Shown here one piece after another: positions 5,795 through 13,199 of a stretch of DNA of 37,442 bases. Position numbers and translations under genes: made by a program. Each line of letters starts with the position of its first letter. Positions within the stretch are counted from its first letter, which is position 1. The notes beneath the pieces are model-generated. The model saw only the letters and a list, made by a program, of their open reading frames with translations. It did no database searches and was not told the DNA's origin. The stretch is from a virus: IMG/VR virus record IMGVR_UViG_3300034198_008918, positions 1 through 37,442 of that record. One strand, 5' to 3'.

Positions 5795-6255
5795 AAGTCC
5801 TCCTCTTCAAATGTTCTTGCAGTTCCTGTTGTGCGAACATGAATTATATCCAGTTGTATACCTGCTGAAAAAGCAGATACAAGTGCTGAAAAGCCTATTG
5901 CTTGATAGAAGCCTACCATGGTGTCTACGTCTTCTTCACTAAGCTCTTCCATGTCTCTTATGCCAGATTCTTTAACTTCTCTCATCTGTACAGAAGCCAC
6001 AATTCGAGCGTTAAGTTCGCTAATAACGTCTATAAAAGGTAACACATCATCGAGGTAGGCTAGTCTAATTTCGCTGTCTTCTTGTTCTTTTTCATCCCCT
6101 TCTTTACTTACAGGAGTAAGTCCAAGTTTAGACGCAATTTCATTAGGGTTATCAATGCCAAAATCATAAAGAGCCCATCTAAGAACTGTGCTTAGTGGGA
6201 CATTAGTAGTAACTTGCTCAGGTTCTTTTCTAAACCTGTTGTTAAACCAACTCAC
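5791..6255 (-). CDS. Conserved phage protein downstream of DNA polymerase
   Basis: This 154-aa protein (MSWFNNRFRKEPEQVTTNVP) starts at GTG 6253-6255, which overlaps the polymerase stop as GTGA and has GGGGAG 8-9 nt upstream; a GTG 15 nt earlier lacks that support. It has a basic N-terminus, a helix-turn-helix-like segment (LSTVLRWALYDFGIDNPNEI ending in Ala-Ser-Lys), an acidic linker and two long helices, the last quite hydrophobic (FYQAIGFSALVSAFSAGI). Function unknown. Position suggests a replication accessory role, which is only inferred. Confidence 0.7.
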   Translation of the reverse strand: MSWFNNRFRKEPEQVTTNVPLSTVLRWALYDFGIDNPNEIASKLGLTPVSKEGDEKEQEDSEIRLAYLDDVLPFIDVISELNARIVASVQMREVKESGIRDMEELSEEDVDTMVGFYQAIGFSALVSAFSAGIQLDIIHVRTTGTARTFEEEDL

Positions 6256-8252
6256 TTGGCTTCTCCCCACTTTTGAACAATCTTAATATCCGCAATCAAG
6301 GGTACATCAAGCAAATGAATATCCTCCATCGCCTCTCTGATAGCCTCTGCAGTTTTATCTGCTAAATGGTCGGGGGAAAGGGTAACGAGCTCATCGTGAA
6401 CTGTGAGGATAAGCTTGGACTCCTTAGGAATCATGTCGTATGCACGGACCATAGCAAGCTTAATAATATCGGCTGCAGAACCTTGGATACGAGTGTTAAA
6501 AGCCTGGCGCTCAGCGCTTGATTTGTCCTTGAACACCTTGGAGTTAATCTCGGGAAGATACCGCTTACGACCAAGGATAGTTGTTACATACCCACGCTGG
6601 CGGGTACTTCCTACTACAAGCTGTCTATATCGGTCTACGGAAGTGAACTTAGCGGAAAAGTCGTTAAGTAGCTGTTTAGCTTCGTTTAATTTACAACCAA
6701 TCTGACTAGCAATCTTGTCAGGCCCTACGCCGTACGCCATAGCAAGTACTAACACCTTACCGGCTTTACGGTTTACTCCCATAGTGTCTCCTACGGTTGT
6801 GTAGATATCGCCACCTTTTAGGTAGTTATCCAACATGATTGGGTCTTTAGACATAGATGCGATAACTCTAGGCTCGATTTGTGAATAATCCGCTACAACT
6901 AACTTATATCCTTCGGGTGCGTAAAAAAGGTTTCGTAGCATACGACCGTACTGCTTATCATCAGGAACTTTAGTTGGGTCTTCAGGAGCAGGTATGTTTT
7001 GTAAATTGGGGTTTTTAGAACTAAAACGACCTGTCTCAGCACCATGTTGTACAAAGTCGCAATGTATTTTGCCGTTAAACATTAAACTTTCTTTATAAGA
7101 AGTTTTCTCTTTACCATTGGTAGTGCGAATTACATCGCCTCCTAAATACGGAATAACATAAGTACTTAATAACTTATTTAAATCCGCGTAGTCTAACAAC
7201 GCGGAAGCTAATTTGTTAGAAGCTCTGTAGGGCTCTAATGCTTTGGAAGATACAGAATAATCAGAAATGGTAAGCGTTTGTCCATCAATATCTTTTTCAA
7301 TACCTTTATCTGTATACAATTTAGGTTTTAATCCTTGACCACCTTCATCTTTACTTCCATACAAAATTGCTTGTTTTTCAGAATTGGCGTTAATATTAAA
7401 AACTCGTCCAGCAATGCTGTAAATTTCAGAACGTGCTTTTTCCAAATTAACCTCTAAACGGTCGTGAAGGAGAACTAACTGCTCTTGGTCTACGGGTGCC
7501 CCTGTAAGCTTCATATCGCATAGTACGCGAAGAACGCTCATTTCAAGGTTCATTATCTTTGTTAACTGGGCTTCTTCCAACTTCTTTTGCAAAACGCTGG
7601 TGTAAAGCATGTAGGTGTACTTAGCGTCAAGGTAAGCGTATTTAGCAACAACACTAAAAGCATACTTTTCAACTTCTTTACCAACGCCTTTGACCATGTG
7701 ATACCCAAACTCTCGAGCAAGGCATGCGTCAAGGCTTACTTTATTTTTATTCTTATTATCATAAAGAAAAGAAGCAATCATCGTATCAAAATAAGGGCCG
7801 TTGGGTACTTTGCCTCCGTAGTACTTAGCGATAGACGTCAAGTCAAACACCAAGTTATGGCCCACCAATGTGCGGTCTTCTCCAAACATAAGTGGTTTGA
7901 GAGCAGCGAACACCTCAGCAGGAAACAGTTGAGGCGGTGGTGGAAAAAAATGGTGAATAGCTTTTTTCTTATCTTTAGAATAATCGGTGGCTTTTAATTC
8001 AATGCCTTCTGCAATCTTTTTCTCACCTTTAGGTAGGAGCGGGAAAGACTCATAATCGAACTCTCCGTTAGGATGCCCTAAAGGAATAACATCACCGCGC
8101 CCATGTGTCGCTAGTGAAATCCATAAAACTTCATTAACAACTGTCACACCACGAAATGGTCCTACAGTTTCTAGGTCGTAAGCAAACGAGTCTTGCTTAA
8201 GGTAATACTCAACTAATTCATCAAGTTGTTTTTTAGTCGTAATAATATTCAT
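6252..8252 (-). CDS. polA: DNA polymerase I (family A) with 3'-5' exonuclease
   Basis: This 666-aa protein has no 5'-3' exonuclease domain. Proofreading motifs are YDLETV (D26, E28), GHNLVFDL (N133, D137) and YAYLDAKY (Y205, D209). Polymerase motifs are A, VVADYSQIE (D455); B, RKAGKVLVLAMAYG (R495, K499, Y507); C, LTVHDELV (H619, D620, E621). The primer-grip-type segment TGRFSSKNPNLQNIP is at 407-421. At the position matching E. coli Phe762 it has Leu503, a variant that metagenomic studies associate with a temperate-like or slower lifestyle. It is the main replicative polymerase of the phage. ATG at 8252 has an ideally spaced AAGGGG, which lies in a folded leader (8253-8305). Confidence 0.96.
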   Translation of the reverse strand: MNIITTKKQLDELVEYYLKQDSFAYDLETVGPFRGVTVVNEVLWISLATHGRGDVIPLGHPNGEFDYESFPLLPKGEKKIAEGIELKATDYSKDKKKAIHHFFPPPPQLFPAEVFAALKPLMFGEDRTLVGHNLVFDLTSIAKYYGGKVPNGPYFDTMIASFLYDNKNKNKVSLDACLAREFGYHMVKGVGKEVEKYAFSVVAKYAYLDAKYTYMLYTSVLQKKLEEAQLTKIMNLEMSVLRVLCDMKLTGAPVDQEQLVLLHDRLEVNLEKARSEIYSIAGRVFNINANSEKQAILYGSKDEGGQGLKPKLYTDKGIEKDIDGQTLTISDYSVSSKALEPYRASNKLASALLDYADLNKLLSTYVIPYLGGDVIRTTNGKEKTSYKESLMFNGKIHCDFVQHGAETGRFSSKNPNLQNIPAPEDPTKVPDDKQYGRMLRNLFYAPEGYKLVVADYSQIEPRVIASMSKDPIMLDNYLKGGDIYTTVGDTMGVNRKAGKVLVLAMAYGVGPDKIASQIGCKLNEAKQLLNDFSAKFTSVDRYRQLVVGSTRQRGYVTTILGRKRYLPEINSKVFKDKSSAERQAFNTRIQGSAADIIKLAMVRAYDMIPKESKLILTVHDELVTLSPDHLADKTAEAIREAMEDIHLLDVPLIADIKIVQKWGEAK

Positions 8253-8305
8253 ATAGTCCCCTTAGGCGAAATGACTGGACTATAAGGCAGGGGGTAGCCC
8301 AGTCA
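8252..8305 (-). promoter_or_regulatory. Two-state RNA leader of the DNA polymerase gene
   Basis: On the minus-strand transcript, fold A is an 11-bp stem (5' arm UGACUGGGCUA, 8305-8295; 3' arm UAGUCCAGUCA, 8282-8272) with a 12-nt loop (8283-8294); one pair is G-U and exists only in this strand's RNA. The loop sequence CCUUA can pair with UAAGG at the ribosome site, as in a pseudoknot. Fold B pairs UAUAGUCC (8284-8277) with GGACUAUA (8259-8252), covering the end of the Shine-Dalgarno and the A of the ATG. A and B share bases and exclude each other. No U-tract, so not a terminator. Confidence 0.65.
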
Positions 8306-8319
8306 CTTCACATCTATTG

Positions 8320-8976
8320 TTAGATTAAGCTTGCAACGACTTCGTTAAGTTCTTCAGCTGAAAAACGACGAACCGAAGTAGAATCAAACGCTTGCATTTC
8401 TGCAATCGCTCTTTGTGCTTTAGCTTCATCAATGCCGTAGTCCTCCATGAGGTCACGGCCTTTAACAGGGTTAACTGTATATGTTGTTTGTTGCATCTGA
8501 CCGGCACGAGAGATTGACCAATAGTTATTAGTCAATGGACCAGATGTGGGATTGTGCTCTGCTGCCAGCAACGCTCTAAAGAAAAGCGGAGTAGCAATAA
8601 GCTTTGTTAAAGTTGTTTCCTCTGGTGTAAGTACTGCTACTGAGAACATGTACTTTTTTTCGGCTTTGTCTTTAAGACGAAGACACAACGGGCAAGACGC
8701 TCCGATACATACATAAGAACGCTGTCCTTCCTTTTGTAGGAAGTGCTGCTTGTATTGAACAGGGCCCTCTGTGCCAAGGAACTTAACAATCTGTGGAGTT
8801 TCGCTAGGCTTAAAATCCTTCGCGTATTCCTTTGGTTTTACTGATTCTTCTGCAGCTGCCCATCCTTGTTTTACTACATCATCTGTAGTTCCAGCTGGTC
8901 GAGCATCTACGTTTTCAATTGCGAATTCGTCTGTTTCTGGAACGAAATCGTCTGTTACTTTAATTGACATGTGCAT
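8320..8976 (-). CDS. Single-stranded DNA-binding protein, T4 gp32-like zinc type
   Basis: This 218-aa protein has an acidic disordered N-terminus (about 1-60), a central domain with H78-x11-C90-x4-C95-x2-C98 (in QHFL and CIGASCPLC) resembling the zinc site of T4 gp32 (His, then three Cys ending C-x2-C), followed by beta-strand segments (KYMFSVAVL, NNYWSISRAG, TYTVNPVKGRDL). The C-terminal part is mixed-charge and helical. It should coat single strands during replication and recombination. It directly precedes polA. ATG at 8976 has AAAGG upstream. The gp32 link rests on the Cys/His pattern and context, not identity. Confidence 0.75.
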   Translation of the reverse strand: MHMSIKVTDDFVPETDEFAIENVDARPAGTTDDVVKQGWAAAEESVKPKEYAKDFKPSETPQIVKFLGTEGPVQYKQHFLQKEGQRSYVCIGASCPLCLRLKDKAEKKYMFSVAVLTPEETTLTKLIATPLFFRALLAAEHNPTSGPLTNNYWSISRAGQMQQTTYTVNPVKGRDLMEDYGIDEAKAQRAIAEMQAFDSTSVRRFSAEELNEVVASLI

Positions 8977-9010
8977 TTATCCTTTGTTTGCATAGTTGGC
9001 ATGTATTGCA

Positions 9011-9475
9011 TTATTTAGTTTCCTCATCAAGGATTTGACTCCAAGATGCCGCAATCAATTGGGTTATATTGCGGTTCGCTTCCCAGTCTATACGCTTGAC
9101 ATGAAGAAGTCCAGCCTTATCAAATATTGATAGGGCAGATTCAATCATGGCACGGCTATAGAGGCGCCTACCTTCATGGTCGTTGCCATTCTTGTCTTTT
9201 GTAGTAGGGAGACGATAGGGCGATTTAGGTAAATAGCCGTTTTTGTTCCATACTCGTATAGAAACGAATGGTCGCCCTAAGGCGCTGGCAAGTGCCCCCA
9301 CCGTAAAGAGTTCTATCTCTTTGCCGTTGGGAAGAGGTTTAAGTTGGGGTTTGGAATCCCAATGTACTTCGGTTTTTACTTCTACTTTTTTAAACTCACG
9401 ACGTTTTCTTTTACTTCCTGGGTAATAAGAATCTACGCTGCTAAACATTTCGTCAATCAAATCATCGCTCACCAT
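9011..9475 (-). CDS. MerR-like helix-turn-helix DNA-binding protein
   Basis: The 154-aa protein starts at ATG 9473-9475 (MVSDDLIDEMF), preferred over a TTG 15 nt upstream because AGGG lies at suitable distance. After a charged N-terminus (RKRREFKKVEVK) a MerR-type winged helix is visible at about residues 55-120: ELFTVGALASALGRPFVSIR, then a Trp-rich NGYLPKSPYRLP wing and GRRLYSRAMIESAL. No effector domain follows, only a short helical tail. It may regulate the phage or serve as a DNA-binding accessory factor. Its start overlaps the end of the 39-aa gene at 9469-9588. Confidence 0.8.
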   Translation of the reverse strand: MVSDDLIDEMFSSVDSYYPGSKRKRREFKKVEVKTEVHWDSKPQLKPLPNGKEIELFTVGALASALGRPFVSIRVWNKNGYLPKSPYRLPTTKDKNGNDHEGRRLYSRAMIESALSIFDKAGLLHVKRIDWEANRNITQLIAASWSQILDEETK

Positions 9476-9588
9476 TGAATCCCTATCCAAAAAGGTCCAA
9501 AATCTATATTAAAAGAATAGTAATCTAAAGAAATCCCCACAGCAAAACGTTTTCCAACTCCGCATACAAAAGTAAAATGTTTGGTCAT
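9469..9588 (-). CDS. 39-aa conserved-type microprotein
   Basis: ATG at 9586-9588, stop TGA at 9469-9471. The sequence opens MTKHFTFVCGVGKRFAVGIS and closes IDFGPFWIGIQW: an alternating hydrophobic, Trp/Phe-rich beta-hairpin-like peptide with a single Cys. I recall similar short proteins ending in a GFWWIGxEW-like strand in other phages, without a known function. The ATG overlaps the upstream TGA (ATGA) and its end overlaps the next start by 7 nt, so it fills an otherwise empty 95-nt gap exactly. This fit is the main support. Confidence 0.65.
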   Translation of the reverse strand: MTKHFTFVCGVGKRFAVGISLDYYSFNIDFGPFWIGIQW

Positions 9589-9974
9589 TTAGCATTAACC
9601 AAAAATGCGTAAGAAACTTTAAGTGGAAACATCTCATCAATCTCCTGCTCTGTAATGAGCTCTTTGTAGTAAGCAGCCATTATGGCATCAGAGTCTAGCT
9701 GAGGAACCATCTTTATACATTCTTTTTCAAGGCTTTTCTCAGCAATAATGCGTTGAGCTATTTCCATGTCAATAGGATTAGATGTTTTACGCTGACGTAC
9801 GAGTTTGACAGAACCTACTTCTAATGTCATATGACCTTTGCCGTCTACTTCACCTTCAGTTTCGACAGTTTCCATAAGACGTTTTTTAAGTTCATCTTTA
9901 CGTTTTGATAAAAGTTTAATTTGTTCATCAATAGACACATACTGCTCTACCGTATTTTCAAGACCTGAACTCAT
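9585..9974 (-). CDS. Coiled-coil protein of unknown function
   Basis: This 129-aa protein begins with a strong coiled coil (about 8-40: VEQYVSIDEQIKLLSKRKDE and onward), then a beta segment (HMTLEVGSVKLVRQRKT), then helices (IDMEIAQRIIAEKSLEKECI) and a hydrophobic strand. The layout of a coiled coil followed by a small beta domain resembles Gam-like or siphovirus nuclease-inhibitor proteins, but I see no diagnostic motif. ATG 9972-9974 has AAGGGGGATTT upstream; that run of G can pair with CCCC 13-16 nt further up (9992-9995), a weak masking stem. Confidence 0.7.
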   Translation of the reverse strand: MSSGLENTVEQYVSIDEQIKLLSKRKDELKKRLMETVETEGEVDGKGHMTLEVGSVKLVRQRKTSNPIDMEIAQRIIAEKSLEKECIKMVPQLDSDAIMAAYYKELITEQEIDEMFPLKVSYAFLVNAK

Positions 9975-10003
9975 AAATCCCCCTTAAGTATGGGGTGAGC
10001 CTA

Positions 10004-10159
10004 TTACTCCTTAGAGGGAGATGTCAAATAAGATTCGAGCGCTTTAATAATAACGCTAGTAACAGTCACGCCTTCTGAGGCAGTTTTCTTTTGTACGGCC
10101 TTCCACAGGTCGTCAGGGACGCGAATAGTACGCGTGGGGGTTTTCGCTGGTGTAGCCAT
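10004..10159 (-). CDS. Ribbon-helix-helix DNA-binding protein
   Basis: This 51-aa protein reads as a complete RHH domain: the strand TRTIRVPDDLW (9-19), helix 1 KAVQKKTASEG, then the turn and helix 2 VTSVIIKALESYL. RHH proteins bind DNA as dimers and often repress their own promoters. There is no Shine-Dalgarno; TAGAAT (10166-10171) lies exactly 6 nt before the ATG, the same geometry as the leaderless gene at 12-221, but I see no good -35. It lies 9 nt after the SNF2 helicase stop. Confidence 0.82.
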   Translation of the reverse strand: MATPAKTPTRTIRVPDDLWKAVQKKTASEGVTVTSVIIKALESYLTSPSKE

Positions 10160-10168
10160 TAGTATATT

Positions 10169-11758
10169 CTACACCGAAGAAGCTATCAAAAAGGAACGTA
10201 AAGTACTCACTGTAAGTGGAACTCCGCCTTTATCATCAATACCTTCTCCATCAATAATTGCGCTCGCTACACTTGATTTTTGTTGGAGTGAAGCCCATTG
10301 GCGCTCTTCCACAGACCCTGCGATGATAATGTCCTGTATTACAGCGGACTGAAATCTAGAGGAAGCTCGGATAATACGTCCGTTTCTTTGAGTCGCTGCT
10401 CCGGATGACCATGGTAGGTCATAGTTAATCAGGAGGTTTCCCGCTGGCAAATCTACGCCATAACCCCCAGCATCGCTGCTAATAAGCACGCGAACACTGT
10501 CATCGGTATTGAAAGCAATTTTGTTATCTTCTTTGGTTTTAGCATCTAACTTACCTGAGTATAGGCGGCAAATATCTTCACCTAGTTCAGACGCAATCTT
10601 ATCTAACATATCTACGTAGGTAGCAAAGATAACTACTTTATTAACATCATCTTGTTCAAGGAAGTCTTTAACGTATTGAATAAGATATTCCAATTTAGGG
10701 GACTTAGTAATTCCTTCTAATAATCCTTCGTTAACAAGTTCTGTGGCGTATGCCGAACCTTCTCCGTTCATTAAACCAAATTTAATAGCAGAGCTACGAA
10801 TGAGGTCGGGGTGGGAACAGACCATTTTCAATGCGCCAACCTTTGACATAATCTTGCCACGCATTTCATCTTCCGGTCCACCTCTAGAGGATTCAAAACC
10901 GTAATGGGCGTTAATGTTAAAAGAGCTTCCAAACATCGATTGAGCATCGTCTAAATCTTGCAAAAGGTCTCGTTGAATTTTGTCATACAACTTTGCAGAT
11001 TTTCTATCAAAAACAACAGCTGCAGGTTCTTTGTGAATAACATCGGGAAGAAAAGGTGCTACGTCTGGGTCTTTTTGAGATTTGCGTACAGCTACTTTTT
11101 TCATAACATCGTGAAGTGTTTGAAGATTTCGGTAACGGTCTACTCCACCCCACTTGTTACGTACAATGAACGTACTGTCAAATATATCAAAACGACCTAG
11201 CACATCTGCGTCTACGAATTGCATGATGGAGTACAACTCTTCTGGTTTACCGTTTTCAATTGGAGTTCCAGTCAAAGCAAATTTAAAAGGAGCATTGTTT
11301 AATCGTTTTGTGTATTTAGAACGTTTAGAACGAAACGACTTAATAGCTGTTGCCTCGTCTAGTACTACAAATCCTCTAGGGAGCTTTTTGATGAAATCCC
11401 AGTCGTTAACAACTTGCTCGTAGTTAAGGATGATGTAATCAACTTTGGAGTTTCGCCAGTCGGCAGCTTCAGCATACTGTTCTGTTCTTTTAGCCTTGGA
11501 GCCATCAATGACCAAAGGGTTTGAAGTGCCATTTGTAAACTTCCTAATTTGATTAGCCCATTGATATTTAAGGCTAGATAAACAGATTACCATTCCCGGC
11601 TCTGTAATATCTTGTGAATCCATAAGGCGCTCAATAGCAGCAATAGTCAGAACAGTCTTACCCAGCCCAAGGTCGTAGGCAACAAGCATCTTGCGACGCT
11701 CACACATTTTGTCTACGGCTTCCGGTTGATACGGGAGAAGTGTTCCTGTAAAAGTCAT
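10169..11758 (-). CDS. SNF2/DEAD-like DNA helicase
   Basis: This 529-aa superfamily 2 ATPase of the SNF2 type shows motif Q-like TGTLLPYQPEA, I DLGLGKT (29-35), Ia SLKYQW, II DEAT (134-137), III LTGTP (162-166), IV KVVIFATYVDML, V SSDAGGYGVDLPAG and VI QRNGRIIR. It is compact, with no accessory nuclease or chromodomain. Phage members are thought to remodel or unwind DNA in replication or recombination; the exact role is not established. ATG overlaps the kinase stop (ATGA). Confidence 0.93.
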   Translation of the reverse strand: MTFTGTLLPYQPEAVDKMCERRKMLVAYDLGLGKTVLTIAAIERLMDSQDITEPGMVICLSSLKYQWANQIRKFTNGTSNPLVIDGSKAKRTEQYAEAADWRNSKVDYIILNYEQVVNDWDFIKKLPRGFVVLDEATAIKSFRSKRSKYTKRLNNAPFKFALTGTPIENGKPEELYSIMQFVDADVLGRFDIFDSTFIVRNKWGGVDRYRNLQTLHDVMKKVAVRKSQKDPDVAPFLPDVIHKEPAAVVFDRKSAKLYDKIQRDLLQDLDDAQSMFGSSFNINAHYGFESSRGGPEDEMRGKIMSKVGALKMVCSHPDLIRSSAIKFGLMNGEGSAYATELVNEGLLEGITKSPKLEYLIQYVKDFLEQDDVNKVVIFATYVDMLDKIASELGEDICRLYSGKLDAKTKEDNKIAFNTDDSVRVLISSDAGGYGVDLPAGNLLINYDLPWSSGAATQRNGRIIRASSRFQSAVIQDIIIAGSVEERQWASLQQKSSVASAIIDGEGIDDKGGVPLTVSTLRSFLIASSV

Positions 11759-12273
11759 GCTAGGCAGGCTGCAATCTGATTTTTAAGACCATCAAGCCCT
11801 GTGTTATTAACAATAATCTTGTCAAATTTCCAATCGTCCATGGCTGACTCTGAGGGATGGTTATTGACTGCATTGACACCTGGACGCTGTATACGCCAAA
11901 TTTCTCCACCCAAGTCTTTAATAGTTGAGGCTTCATTAGGAAAACGAACATCGGTAAAAACAATTTTATCTCCTGCGGATACCCCATCAATTGCTCGTTT
12001 TACCCACACATCTTCACCAAAAAACTTACGAGCGTTGAGCCCAAGCTCTTGAAGAAGTCTGCGGGTTTCTGTTCGTGCTTTAGCAACTTCCCAATTAAAT
12101 TGAGAGACTACTTCATTTACACGATGACCGTCTTCAAGTATTGGGTTAAGCGTTAATAGCAATTCACGTACACCATTAGCAAATGCGCGATTATCGTAAC
12201 CGTGAAGTCCTATCAACATCCCTGCAGTTGTGTCTTTACCGCTACGGGCATATCCGCTAAGACCGATAATCAT
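11755..12273 (-). CDS. Deoxynucleoside monophosphate kinase
   Basis: This 172-aa protein has a P-loop GYARSGKDT (7-15), a LID-like basic region (ARTETRRLLQELG) and the TDVRFPNEA motif typical of T4 gp1-type dNMP kinases. It phosphorylates dNMPs recovered from host DNA to dNDPs, feeding replication. It lies between the primase and the SNF2 gene and overlaps both by ATGA. A host-type (d)CMP kinase or dephospho-CoA kinase is less likely given VRFPNEA. Confidence 0.88.
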   Translation of the reverse strand: MIIGLSGYARSGKDTTAGMLIGLHGYDNRAFANGVRELLLTLNPILEDGHRVNEVVSQFNWEVAKARTETRRLLQELGLNARKFFGEDVWVKRAIDGVSAGDKIVFTDVRFPNEASTIKDLGGEIWRIQRPGVNAVNNHPSESAMDDWKFDKIIVNNTGLDGLKNQIAACLA

Positions 12274-13199
12274 AAAAAAGCTCTCTTTCCATATAATGAA
12301 TGACGTGCGTTATTAAGCCCGAACAGTATCTCGTCTTTGCTCATTCCGCCAATATCCTTTTGGTTGCAATCGCCATAATTAAAAAACCAACATTCAAATC
12401 CCATTGCTTTTGAATAGTCTAGTAATGCTGAAGATGAACTTAAACCAGCTTGGTCATTGTCCATGGCAAAAATGATTTTGTCAGCACCTCTAATAAGATT
12501 AATTTGGTCTTTAGAAACACCTGAACCACAGGTTGATACTCCGCCAAATATACCTACAGACGCCAAGCGAGCGCAGTCAAGAGGGGACTCAACAACAATC
12601 ATGTCTCCATCTCGATACTGTTCATATCCAAACAAAGATGATGATTTGTTTATTTTTGGTGGGTAGTTATTGAAACGCCGTTCTTTAAGCCACTTCTCTT
12701 GCCAACCAATTAACTGGTTGTTGTAAGGATTGCGTAAAGGCAAAATCCAACTTTCATTATATGAATCCCATAAAATTTTATAGTAAGAAGCAGCTATTGG
12801 TGTAATCCCTCTGGTCTGTAGTGCGTAAACGGGGGGATTAGTAAACGCGCTTAACATAGACTCTGTAATTCGTACAGACTCTTCCACTAAAGGTGCGGGA
12901 GCGGTTAACCGCTCATAAGCTTTGGTGAGGTCACGTTCACCGCTGTTAAGCCATGTCTTTGCGGTGTCTAAGTCATATCCTTGAACGTATTCAATAAGAC
13001 TAATAGAGCTGCCTTTAAAATGGCAAGAAAAACAGTTGTGCATTCCGGTGTCTGCGTTTATAGACCACGAAGGGTTGCTGTCTATCTTTCCTTTGCGCTC
13101 TAAATGGGCAGGACAATGGCCTTTAATCTCATCACCTGTAATGCTGACAATCTCAATACCAAGACGGTCAAGCAGGTCTTCCATCTCTTCTACGGTCAT
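12270..13199 (-). CDS. dnaG: DnaG-like primase (CHC2 zinc finger and TOPRIM)
   Basis: This 309-aa primase has a zinc finger C29-x2-H32 ... C56-x2-C59 (GHCPAH, NCFSCH) and a TOPRIM core with VVESPLDCARL (E204) and FAMDNDQAG (D247, D249), followed by KD (281-282). It is much shorter than bacterial DnaG and lacks the C-terminal helicase-binding domain. It makes RNA primers for the lagging strand. The neighbouring upstream gene is the DnaB-like helicase, whose stop overlaps this ATG (ATGA), so the two are translated together. Confidence 0.93.
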   Translation of the reverse strand: MTVEEMEDLLDRLGIEIVSITGDEIKGHCPAHLERKGKIDSNPSWSINADTGMHNCFSCHFKGSSISLIEYVQGYDLDTAKTWLNSGERDLTKAYERLTAPAPLVEESVRITESMLSAFTNPPVYALQTRGITPIAASYYKILWDSYNESWILPLRNPYNNQLIGWQEKWLKERRFNNYPPKINKSSSLFGYEQYRDGDMIVVESPLDCARLASVGIFGGVSTCGSGVSKDQINLIRGADKIIFAMDNDQAGLSSSSALLDYSKAMGFECWFFNYGDCNQKDIGGMSKDEILFGLNNARHSLYGKRAFL

